From a virus, in the IMG/VR virus record IMGVR_UViG_3300044641_009570, positions 1-22,933 of that record: a stretch of 22,933 nt of DNA. The stretch is one strand, 5' to 3'. Shown here one piece after another: positions 10,788 through 19,258 of this stretch (within the stretch, counting starts at the first letter, position 1; each line of letters opens with the position of its first letter). A model generated the notes under the pieces. It did not search any database, was not told where the DNA came from, and was given only the letters and a program-made list of their open reading frames with translations. The translations under genes and the position numbers were made by a program.

Positions 10788-13700
10788 TTAATCTTCCTCA
10801 TATTCATTCATTAATTCATAATAATCTGCAACGTAATAAGGAGTTGAGCCAAGAAGACCTATGTCATGCTGAGTTTTTCTTGACATTGGGTACCATTTTG
10901 GTGGCATCCAATTTGGGGTTGCTACATACGTAGGAGCATAGCTTCCATCGTGGTAATTAGTAGTAAAAGACGGAGTAGAATACATATCCTCTACCTCTTC
11001 ATATAGTACATTTGGATTATATAATATAGCATCCCTAAAATTATAATTTAAGTTATCATATTTCTCATACCAATATACTATATCTCCAGCCACTGTATTC
11101 GGACTATAGTTTACTGTTGCTGCGTTTTCAGTCTCTAAAGCTGTTATCCATATTCCGGGATTATATTTATCCATAGATACAATTGGACCTACTTCAAACA
11201 TTCCATATTCATCAGTTGTTACGTAATTTGAATATGGGGTTGCATCAAATACATCTTTTAATGTTCTACCTTTTCTCCAGTAAACTACTTTATTGACCTG
11301 AGGATCACCAAAAGGCGATCTAACAACTCCGGTAATGTAATTATTCGTAAGGCCATCAGCATAAAATACGTTGTTTGAAGGAAAAGCTTTTAGCTCAATT
11401 TCCTTTTCATATATTGATGATATTGAATAATTTAATGTTTCAGAGAAGCCTTCAGTTTGAGAGTTTGGATGAGCTTGCACAGAACCATTGACAACACCTA
11501 AAACTGTTATAGTATCTGATGTTAAATTAGCTGGTATAGCCCCAGAATAAGAAAGCGTAACCGATGCAAAACCGTTTATATCAGTTGTATAGTAGACGTA
11601 TTCAGACTGCAGATTTGCAGAAGATACAGTAAAAGTTTGATATGGTTTTGGATTTCCATTTTCATCTATAGATATAGCTACTAAAACCATGTATTCATCT
11701 GAGTTATCAAGAATGTATGATGGACTCAAAGTTAAATCAAAGTCTGCAAATTGATAGTCGTTGTGGCTTAAGTATATGAATCCTTCTGTGTCCCAAAGTT
11801 TCATTGGGTCTATTTCAAGGGTTATCGGAGTTGCATGACTAGCTATAGAATTTTCATAAGTAACTTTATATTCATAATATGAATTTGGAGTAGCATCAAA
11901 ATCTAAATGAGTTACATATTTTTGATTTAATGCGTCAAAATGATCATTATCTACAATGTATGTATCTTTTACTCTATAAGTTACTGAGTAATCCCTATCA
12001 ATAACTCCTGGAGTAGCACCACTAAATACTGTTACATTACTTGTAGAACTAGATCCAGCTTGCAGTATTTCGTAGCCAGTGATACTATCCACTACCCTTA
12101 CGTCATAAACGTTTTCATAACCTAGGTATAAATCATCCGTAAAATTAGCTTTTACTATTTCATTATTAATTAGTGAAACACTAGTTGGAGTAGCCTCATT
12201 GTAAAATGCCACTTCTGATAGCATTGTTGGAGTGGCAAAGAGTCTCTCGACTATAATTGGAGCACCTTGTCTAGCTACATTAGATAGATTTAAATTAAAA
12301 CCAGGAGTAGAAAATTCTTCTGTAACTGGATTAGAAAATATATAATGATCTTCACTGTTTTGACTGTACCAACCTGAATTTATATAACTCTTATAAACTC
12401 CTGTATAATTTGCACTAACTTGAACATCGGCAATAATTCCACCTTCATATTCAGTTAGTGAGTTAGAGATCCATATGTCATCTTCGTTGTCAACGGAAAC
12501 ATATTGCTCTGAAAGATAAAGCTCTACTCCTTCTGTTTCGTTAACGGCTTCAAGTTTGTAAATATAATCATTATCAGGATCAAGGCCAAATGTTTCGTAA
12601 TTTAATTCATATCTGCCAACTATATTTGAATTCTTACTAAATGTTTCATCCCAATTATCTTGATCGTATCTTACTACTCCGTTTTTATTAACTAAAGCCT
12701 GAATTATTGGAGTGCTATATTCTTCAAAGGTTTCCCATGATTCAACTTTAAATGGATAAACTGGAGTAGAGGATAGCCCCGTGCTAAATATAATAGAATC
12801 AGGAGTTGATCCATATGGATACTTTAAATCTGCAAAATAATAACTTACTGTAGATCCAGATGTACCAATGTAACCAAGGTGATTTTGAGGTGTTGCAAAA
12901 TTTGGATTTATATACTTAGCAACTATATTAGGCGAGGCTGGGACTAAGTAATCTAGAAAATCGTAAGTAGAAACTCCACCATAACCAATATAGGGAGATG
13001 CAACATTAAGAAGAATATTGTCTTCGTATCCAACTGGCTTAACATTTTCAATATGAACATAGGCTGGAGTTGCTCCAGGTGGGAATACTAAAGTGTTCAT
13101 CATTGAATCTTTATCTAGTGTAAAATCTTTTAATTCAGAAAAAGAATTAATTCCATTGAGAACAAAACTGCCATCAATTTTTGGAGATGTAGTAAAAGAA
13201 CCTCTTTTTTTATTATAAACATTTGAAATTAACCTAATATTAGCACCATTATTACTAAAATTTGGTGTAGATAAATTGATTGGACTTCCGATAACACTCG
13301 TTGAAGGTGTTGAACCAACGAATCCAATCTCAAAATTAGAAGAACCAGACGATGGCGTAGCAGAAGCTTTTGTTGCATAGTAATAATTTATTCTATTTGA
13401 ATTTGGACTAGCAGATGTAGCAGATACATTTAAGTATGGTTGATCATTAGATATATCTTTAAATACATATCCAGTATAAGCATAACCGTCCTGATCAAAT
13501 ATGTTCATAACATTAAATTCAGGACTTGCTGGATGTCCAGGGTAGAATACATTTTTTGGATTATATGTTAGATCTGAATAAAAAGTTTTTGATGTAGAGT
13601 AAGACCCATGAGGAGTGGTATGTAATGCATACCTGAAGTTTACTGTTGCACTATCGTTTTCATAATAATCTTGATCGTAAGATCCATAATACTTATAGTC

Positions 13701-15405
13701 AACCTTAACTGGAGCATAGTTATCTTCTGTTCCAAGATATCTAAGTCCAGTGGCAGAAAATCTAGCTTCTACTTCTATCTCATTTTCAAAAGGCTCTTTT
13801 ACGATAATATTTGCATCGTTGATATCTCCAACTCCAGGCTGGTAGTAAGAACCTAATGGAGTTGCATCATCATAAGATGAAGCAATTCTACCTATGCTAA
13901 ACTGATCTTTTCCAGCATAGTCCCAGTATCCTTCGCCCCATTTAACATATCCCCAATTTGTTGGATACTTTTCATTTATATCTTTTACAAAATCAATAAA
14001 TTTTGATGTTGGCTTGCCGTATCCATCAAAGTATGGACTGGAACTTTCCATGTTTTGGATTTCAATTATTTCAGGAGTTGCTCCTAAATAATCTGAATCA
14101 GGAGTTGCCCCATAAGCACTCCATATATTAAGTTCTCTTCTTAAGGTTCTCTTAATTGCTTCTACTGTTGGTCCAGGAAGATTTTTATAAACATCTAATG
14201 TTCTTTTTTTAAGACTATCATTTGATTCAAGATATAATCTTTGTATTCCAACACGAGATGCAAATTCATCAAACCAGTTCCACTTAAGAGTTGGAGCCTG
14301 TTCATATACGATACTGTCAGCAGACAAAACTTTAAATAATTTTTTAGTAAGAATCTGTCTATCAACAGCATTATAATAATAGCAATAGTCATTTTCTAAA
14401 GATTCATATAAATCTACTATTGAATCTATTCTTGCTAAGGGTATCCCATCGCCAGTTACTCTGGATATCGATGCCGGAACATCTGAACAAACATACATCC
14501 ACGCTGACTGCTCTAAGTCAGAAGTTGTAATAAATCTATCTAGTTGAAATAGGTTTACTTGTTTTTCAAAATTTTCTGGAAAATCAGATACTAAAGAGTT
14601 AACAAATTTTCCAGCTATAGTCTGAGGCAGTTGTAAGCTGGGAGTAGCATCATCTTCTGAGTCTGTAAACATTTTCATCCAAGATGGAAATCTTGAAAGA
14701 ATCTTCTTTGTTGCTCTAGACAATACTGGAGATACTGGATTATCTACTGCTACTTCTACAAGTAGAACAAAACCATAGTCTTCTACGTCTTCAGGGTTAA
14801 GAAATGATACTATCTCTAATTCAAATCTTACATATCTTTTAGCGTTTTTTATAAAAAGAGTTCCTACGTCTTGAGATATGGCAGACTTTAACCATGGCCC
14901 TTCTGTAGAATCAGACTCATAGGTTATTAAAGTGTAGGTAGGATTATCTTGATTAACTGATTCAGTAAACGCTCCGCTTAGAGCTTAATATATCTACTCT
15001 TGATTTTGTGTCAATAAATCTAAAAAGATCTAAGTCTACAGAATCTGGATTGAGAATATAAAATGGAGAAGAGTCTTGTATCAAATCATATATATAATAT
15101 TGACCAGACTCTTGATCGTAATCAAAGATATTGTACGATACAACTCCAGCTTGTTGGACAATTTCGCCATAGTTTGTAACGCTTACTGGGGTCGAACCAT
15201 CTACTACAATGGTAGGAGTAGCATCCTGTATTATTTCGGTGCCAACAAATGTTCTATCACCAATAGTATTCAGGCCATTTCTAGACCTTGAGATAGAGTA
15301 GTTGGTATACCATTTATTGTGATATAAATCGATAGCACCTGTAGACCAGCTTTTACCAGATTTAACAAAATCTGCACTCCTAAGTGCTATGATAAATTGC
15401 TTCAT
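10788..15405 (-). CDS. gpI-like baseplate/fibre protein (1538 residues) with Ig-like domains, read through a +1 frameshift at CGGA
   Basis: Translation starts at ATG 15405 (AAAGG nine bases upstream) and reads 143 codons to AAG CGG AGC; frame 0 stops at TGA (14962-14964) four codons later. The +1 frame is open from there to TAA at 10788 (1395 residues), and its first recognisable in-frame start is only a TTG at 14723, well inside good coding sequence. Residues about 363-428 (SRVGIQRLYLESNDSLKKR and onward to ELNIW) resemble phage tail protein I, which links baseplate and fibres; the gene also follows gpJ as in P2. Around 1210-1320 is an invasin-type Ig-like domain (ISIDENGNPKPYQTF, then TTDINGFASVTL), and around 1350-1420 another beta domain (ITGVVRSPFGDPQVNKVVYW). 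The protein carries 24 Ala/Ser-Thr-Pro tripeptides. The family assignment is tentative; the gene structure is well supported. Confidence 0.85.
10840..15220 (-). repeat. 24 dispersed (Ala/Ser)-Thr-Pro tripeptides in the 1538-aa protein
   Basis: The tripeptide ATP or STP occurs 24 times at irregular spacing, usually after Gly, Asp, Tyr or Phe (DATP, GATP, GSTP, YSTP, FATP). Codons vary (GCA/GCT/GCC or TCA/TCT/AGC; ACT/ACC/ACA/ACG; CCA/CCT/CCG/CCC), so the pattern is held at protein level and is not a recent DNA copy. Two copies lie before the frameshift site (near 15190-15215) and 22 after it. I found only about one such tripeptide in the other proteins of the window. Confidence 0.8.
14973..14976 (-). 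promoter_or_regulatory. +1 recoding site CGGA, site 2 (1538-aa gene)
   Basis: Frame 0 reads TCT AAG CGG AGC GTT TAC TGA; the +1 frame reads TCT AAG, then GGA GCG TTT ACT GAA, and continues open into the long downstream frame. The hexamer CGGAGC is identical to that at the wall-hydrolase site. GCTC a few bases upstream could pair with GAGC of the site in a weak four-base stem, but this is not shared by the other sites. Confidence 0.87.
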
Positions 15406-15430
15406 CTACAGATGCCTTTCAATTTTTGAA

Positions 15431-16672
15431 TCAATCTAACCAGATTGAGTACTCTGAGGTAACTCCATTGTCTGGATGTACAAACATTAGGTGTTGGCAT
15501 GGTCTGCTCATTGAAGAGAAGTATTCCTGAGCATATGTATTGTGACTTTCTGGTGATCCAGAAATTCTTAAAAGACTACTACCTATGGTCATCTTTACCT
15601 GTTGATGGTAATGACCCATAAATACGTCTTCAAAATGCTCCGGGATAGCGCCATCTTTCCAGCCCATTACCTTTTTATAGTAACCGTATGAGGCACTTGG
15701 TGCAGGCATTTGATCGCCATGAATGAGAAGTGAACTGTATGAGCCTATTGTATCAACTGCATAAAAGTTTCTCTCACCTTTACCATCTGGTATATTAAAG
15801 GTAATTCTTGGTTCATCCTTGAAGATTAATTGGACAATCTTATAGAGTAATCTATCCATGTTTGTCTCAGGGTCATGTTGCTTTCTTGCTCTTCCGCCGA
15901 CTGCCCCGTGATTGCCTATAATCCCTGTAACGTGAACGTGCTTAAAGTTCTCAAGTGCTGTTCTAAGAAAGTTACCCAAGATTTCAGGACCATTAATTCC
16001 GACCTGCCTATAAAGACCAGAGTCAATTAAATGGCTTTGGCCAGGAAAAATCTCTTCACCCTCTACGATATCACCTAAAAGCCAAACGTGTAAATCATCT
16101 ACTGGGTGGTGCGTTCTTTGAATGTCTGTAATCTCAATAAGCTTTTCTGCATAAGCTTCTATTCTTTGTGCAAGAACTTCTGAGTTATAAGAAGGCGTAA
16201 CCTTGCCAAGTTGCCAGTCTGCAAAAACTGCCACTGCTGTTTCCGATACCCCTTTTTTGGAGGATGGAGCATTCTTTTGTTTAATTGCAGGAAGTTCAAA
16301 TTCAGAGAATGCTGAATAAGCAGCTTCATATACTGCTAGTATAGTTTCGTCTTTTACGTTTTTATTCTTTTCAGCTAGACGAGCAAGTCTTTTATTCTCA
16401 GCTCTGATGAAGTCAAACTTATTATTATAAGAAGTTCCATCTGACTCTGAGTCTGTATCCTGTGTTGAACCATAGTCTTCATCTTGTCTAGATGTTTCAG
16501 AGAATCCTATGTATTTACTAGCTTCAGCAACGCTTACTTCATTTATATCCAGAGTTTCTTTTAGAGTTTCTCCAAAAGAGTCTTCTTCTTTTTCTATAGT
16601 CATTTTTGCCTGAGTCATATTTGGCGCCTTGACAATATGCGTAGTTGTCAAGAGAAAGTATTTTTCACTCAT
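15431..16672 (-). CDS. Calcineurin-like metallophosphoesterase (413 residues)
   Basis: The C-terminal two thirds carry the ordered metal-binding motifs of the calcineurin-like phosphoesterase superfamily (Mre11/SbcD and relatives): ADWQ at about 151-154 (Q in place of the common H), LGDIVEG at 199-205, GNHG at 253-256, HGD at 318-320 and GHYHQ at 353-357. The enzyme therefore probably hydrolyses a phosphodiester or phosphomonoester using two metal ions; the substrate is unknown. The first 140 residues are a separate acidic and then Lys-rich, helical region without a recognised fold. I chose ATG 16672 (MSEKYFLL); the frame extends to TTG 16708 inside the gpJ gene, but that start is weak. The gene sits between gpJ and the gpI-like gene, an unusual place for an enzyme. 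It ends in TGA at 15431, 25 bases before the next ATG. Confidence 0.88.
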   Translation of the reverse strand: MSEKYFLLTTTHIVKAPNMTQAKMTIEKEEDSFGETLKETLDINEVSVAEASKYIGFSETSRQDEDYGSTQDTDSESDGTSYNNKFDFIRAENKRLARLAEKNKNVKDETILAVYEAAYSAFSEFELPAIKQKNAPSSKKGVSETAVAVFADWQLGKVTPSYNSEVLAQRIEAYAEKLIEITDIQRTHHPVDDLHVWLLGDIVEGEEIFPGQSHLIDSGLYRQVGINGPEILGNFLRTALENFKHVHVTGIIGNHGAVGGRARKQHDPETNMDRLLYKIVQLIFKDEPRITFNIPDGKGERNFYAVDTIGSYSSLLIHGDQMPAPSASYGYYKKVMGWKDGAIPEHFEDVFMGHYHQQVKMTIGSSLLRISGSPESHNTYAQEYFSSMSRPCQHLMFVHPDNGVTSEYSIWLD

Positions 16673-16688
16673 TAATTTAAACCAACCT

Positions 16689-17858
16689 TTAGTAGTTTGA
16701 TGCACCAATTATAACAGAGTTTATGTTGATTGTGCCAGAAACAATGTATTGTCTTTCATTTTGTGGTTTAAATTCTTTTCTATTAACTGTTACTCCACCA
16801 GCTGTCATTGAAGTAATGTTAATGGACTTTATAAAATCAGAAGATATTTTTATTTGTCTTTCAATTTCTTGAATAGCAACAAAATCTCCTATTGTAAGAG
16901 AGTTTAAATATCTCTTAACAAATATTGCAGCTTGATTTTCAATGCCTTTTTGAAGATTATTTGCAGTACCAAATGGAAGGGATATGGTTGCATTTACAGC
17001 AACAGAAATAGGATCTGCTATTGTTACATTCATTCTAATCCCGAGTGGTCTAATGTTATTAATTGCCTGGTTTACAAGTGTTGGAATGTTTCCAATTCTT
17101 CCTGGAACTTCTGGAACAATAATAACCTCACAGGAACCAAGACCATAGGTAGCTTCTCTAACTCTTATGTCTCTTACTCCGCTTACTGAAAGAGCTGCAA
17201 ATCTTATAGACTCAAGAGTTCCAGTCGTATTAACCTTAACTGCTGAGAGTATTCTTCTTCTGTAGTTATCGTCTGACTCTGAGTTTAAAATTGGATATAT
17301 TTCTTTTGGGTTATTGCAAAACACCAAGATTCCTGGAGGAGCTATATAGTTATGCTTAGTCAGAGTCCCTACAGATGCAACATATTCATTTGACTGAAAA
17401 TTTGGCTCAACTATTCCGTATGCTTTACTTACTCCACTCAATATAACTATGTCTTGGACTACCCTATAGCTATATTGGGAAGAGTTAAATGAGCCAACGT
17501 CATTGTAAACCAGTGTTCCTTTAGGAATAACAATTGATGACTGAAATGAATTGCTAATAAAAAACTCTATATTTGCTGTTGATCTTTCATAAGTCAACTG
17601 ATCAGAAAGAACTTTTCTTCTTACATTATATAATTCACCTATTAAATCAAGAGATCTTCCAGAAGCTGTAGACAAATTACCTTGACTTACTGATTCTCTA
17701 AAAGACTCATAGAGATAAAACATTTCAGTTCCAAAAGCATCAGCGAAAGCCCTGGCTACAGAACCTGGAGATGTGGCAGTTATATTAGCATTTTGTTCTA
17801 GTGAGTTTATGATTCTAACTATAATTTCATCTTTTGTTTTACTATTAACTGTAGCCAT
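16689..17858 (-). CDS. J: Baseplate J-like wedge protein (389 residues)
   Basis: The protein matches the phage baseplate J / Mu gp47 / T4 gp6-like family by pattern. The N-terminus has SPGSVARAFADAFGTEMFYL, followed by TASGRSLDLIGELYNVRR, the classic early helix and 'LD..G...G..R' signature. The middle has SESDDNYRRRILSAVK, matching the family's E-[ST]-D-x-x-[YF]-R-x-R motif, and then SGVRDIRV and a C-terminal domain with IGDFVAIQEIERQI. Family members form the ring of wedges around the hub that triggers sheath contraction. It starts at ATG 17858 with AGGAG ten bases upstream and lies five bases after the end of the gp25-like gene; it stops at TAA 16689. The length is usual for the family. 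Confidence 0.93.
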   Translation of the reverse strand: MATVNSKTKDEIIVRIINSLEQNANITATSPGSVARAFADAFGTEMFYLYESFRESVSQGNLSTASGRSLDLIGELYNVRRKVLSDQLTYERSTANIEFFISNSFQSSIVIPKGTLVYNDVGSFNSSQYSYRVVQDIVILSGVSKAYGIVEPNFQSNEYVASVGTLTKHNYIAPPGILVFCNNPKEIYPILNSESDDNYRRRILSAVKVNTTGTLESIRFAALSVSGVRDIRVREATYGLGSCEVIIVPEVPGRIGNIPTLVNQAINNIRPLGIRMNVTIADPISVAVNATISLPFGTANNLQKGIENQAAIFVKRYLNSLTIGDFVAIQEIERQIKISSDFIKSINITSMTAGGVTVNRKEFKPQNERQYIVSGTININSVIIGASNY

Positions 17859-17863
17859 TTATA

Positions 17864-18244
17864 TTATGCTCCTAAGTTTTGTTTTATGCTTAAAGTTACT
17901 GGCTGGTTACTTCCCGATTGAACATGTATGTCAAATCTTATTGTATCTGCACTTGTCGGAACTGCAGTAACATTAATATTTCTTCCCTTAAATGAACCTT
18001 CTCTATTTAAAGCAGATAGTATTAAGTCTCTACCCATTTGACCAGTCTGTTGATTCTGTGGCATGCCATATAGAACCGAGAGATCAAGACCTAAACTTGG
18101 ATAAGCGCTGAAGTCTCCGGGCTCAGTCATTAATCTAACATAAACTTGCTGAACGTCATTTTGAAGTGATGTATTTACCCTGGCAACGTCGTTATTTCCG
18201 TTAATTAAAATATCTCCGTCTAAAGTAAGAAATAGATCAGACAC
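17864..18244 (-). CDS. W: gp25/gpW-like baseplate wedge protein (126 residues)
   Basis: A short protein with the gp25-like (T4 gp25, P2 gpW, XkdS-like) signature: an N-terminal D-I-x-L-type strand (LFLTLDGDILIN), then VQQVYVRLMTEPGDFSAYPS with the conserved E-P-G-[DE]-x-x-x-[NY]-P core, then GLDLSVLYGMPQN and a C-terminal alpha/beta part with ALNREG. Members sit at the inner baseplate next to the first sheath ring and are needed for sheath polymerisation. It starts at GTG 18244 inside the end of the preceding gene (overlap of eight bases), with AAGG directly before it, so coupling is likely. It is followed immediately by the gpJ-like gene, the usual W-J order. Confidence 0.92.
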   Translation of the reverse strand: MSDLFLTLDGDILINGNNDVARVNTSLQNDVQQVYVRLMTEPGDFSAYPSLGLDLSVLYGMPQNQQTGQMGRDLILSALNREGSFKGRNINVTAVPTSADTIRFDIHVQSGSNQPVTLSIKQNLGA

Positions 18245-18893
18245 CCTTATCCCTCATTGTTTTTTCTCTTGCTTGACTAAAAGTAAAGCCAGACTCAAGT
18301 AGTTGAGTCATATATTTAACTTTTTCATTGCTATTTGTTAAGGCAAACTCTTTTAATAAAACCATGTCATTTTTTGAAATAACAGAAGGATTATTTACAG
18401 TGGGAGATTCTTCCCTTCTTTCGGAGGGAGTTTTAACGAAAGCAAAATCACCAGTTATAGTAGTGATATTATCTGATTTTTCGATATCATCATAAGTGCC
18501 TAGTGCCTCAAGATAATAATCTGCGTAATTAAAGCCAGAATTATGTTCTTTTTCACTAGTTTGGACTAAAGAAGGCTCATTGTATATATCTCCGGCATAA
18601 TTAAAGCTCATGTTATTCCACCTTAGACCATAGTCTTCTTTAGTGACTATCTTTACAACATCAGCAAATATAGAGATTGACCTACTGCTAGGGCTAATTA
18701 CTATCCCTAGCTCTTCTCCAGCAAATATTTCTACGTCTCCCTTGTCATTCAATCTAACAAAAGCGCTTGTATCAGGATGGGTTAAGCCAACCTCTCTTCT
18801 TGAAAAAGAGGATCTCTTTGACAACTCATGGGCTTCATTGAAATTGTCTACATTGTTTGTTAATGCATTATTTAATAATTTTTTATTGTTCAT
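18237..18893 (-). CDS. Unrecognised baseplate-region protein (218 residues)
   Basis: The start is ATG 18893, two bases beyond the stop of the spike gene; the stop is TGA 18237, overlapping the next start. The sequence falls into a polar helical N-terminus (residues 1-35), a beta-rich block from about 40 to 105 with phrases FVRLNDKGDVEIFAGEELG and DYGLRWNNMSFNYAGD, a Ser/Thr/Glu-rich linker, and a helical C-terminus (MVLLKEFALTNSNEKVKYM). I do not recognise a family. Its fixed place between the OB-spike and gp25-like genes suggests a hub-to-wedge connector or a spike-associated protein. It contains no in-frame CGG codon. The ribosome site is weak, so translation may depend on coupling to the frameshifted gene upstream, which would link its expression to successful shifting there (inference). 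Confidence 0.82.
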   Translation of the reverse strand: MNNKKLLNNALTNNVDNFNEAHELSKRSSFSRREVGLTHPDTSAFVRLNDKGDVEIFAGEELGIVISPSSRSISIFADVVKIVTKEDYGLRWNNMSFNYAGDIYNEPSLVQTSEKEHNSGFNYADYYLEALGTYDDIEKSDNITTITGDFAFVKTPSERREESPTVNNPSVISKNDMVLLKEFALTNSNEKVKYMTQLLESGFTFSQAREKTMRDKGV

Positions 18894-18894
18894 A

Positions 18895-19258
18895 TTAAAT
18901 CATATACCTTGGTATTCCAGTATTTGCAATAGAAGAGTTTACGTTTCTTTCATTGCTAAAGTCATTTATAAAATTAACTATAAATGGAGATCTTTCATTT
19001 TCGTCACTAAAGCCTATTATGCATCTGTCCCCTGGTTCCGGAGCAACCATTTGAATTCCGATAAAAAGATGGACAAGGTATATTGTCCACTATATTTCCT
19101 ATCATGTTAGAACTGTGTGATTCTAAAACTACAGTTACAGTATGACTTATTCTATCATAACTTGTGACCGTTCCAGCTCTTGTTTTTTGCTCTTGCATTC
19201 TAGAAGATGTAATGTGATCACTAATCTTTTGATCAAACTTAGGATATATATTATTCAC
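18895..19258 (-). CDS. V: gpV/gp5-like OB-fold baseplate spike protein (120 residues), read through a +1 frameshift at CGGA
   Basis: The start is GTG 19258, overlapping the previous stop, with GGAG nine bases upstream. Frame 0 codes TRAGTVTSYDRISHTVTVVL and onward to FY, then meets CGG AAT, and ends in TAG at about 19007 after an unnatural Cys/Asn-rich tail. The +1 frame continues as GIQMVAPEPGDRCIIGF, then SDENERSPFIVNFINDF, and ends at TAA 18895. The joined protein is a complete OB-fold of the baseplate V / gp5 N-terminal kind: a first pair of strands with YDRISHTVTV, and a second half with the 'G-x-x-x-x-P-x-x-G-D' turn and 'P-x-I-V' strand. Neither half alone would make the fold, which is strong evidence that the frameshift is real and used. 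Family members form the central hub-spike collar. Its place before gp25/W fits P2-like order. Confidence 0.9.
19057..19060 (-). promoter_or_regulatory. +1 recoding site CGGA, site 3 (OB-spike gene)
   Basis: Frame 0 reads TTT TAT CGG AAT TCA; the +1 frame reads TTT TAT, then GGA ATT CAA ATG GTT. The join falls between two conserved parts of the OB-fold, so the site can be placed closely by protein family pattern alone. The base after CGGA is A here, unlike the two CGGAGC sites, which shows that the shared signal is CGGA and not a longer word. A TCCG lies about 14 bases downstream and could pair with the site, but the other sites lack it. Confidence 0.9.

Noticed and set aside
10840-15220. A diversity-generating retroelement or recent mobile micro-repeat as the source of the ATP/STP tripeptides.
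   Set aside because: No reverse transcriptase or template repeat is visible in the window, and the codons differ among copies.
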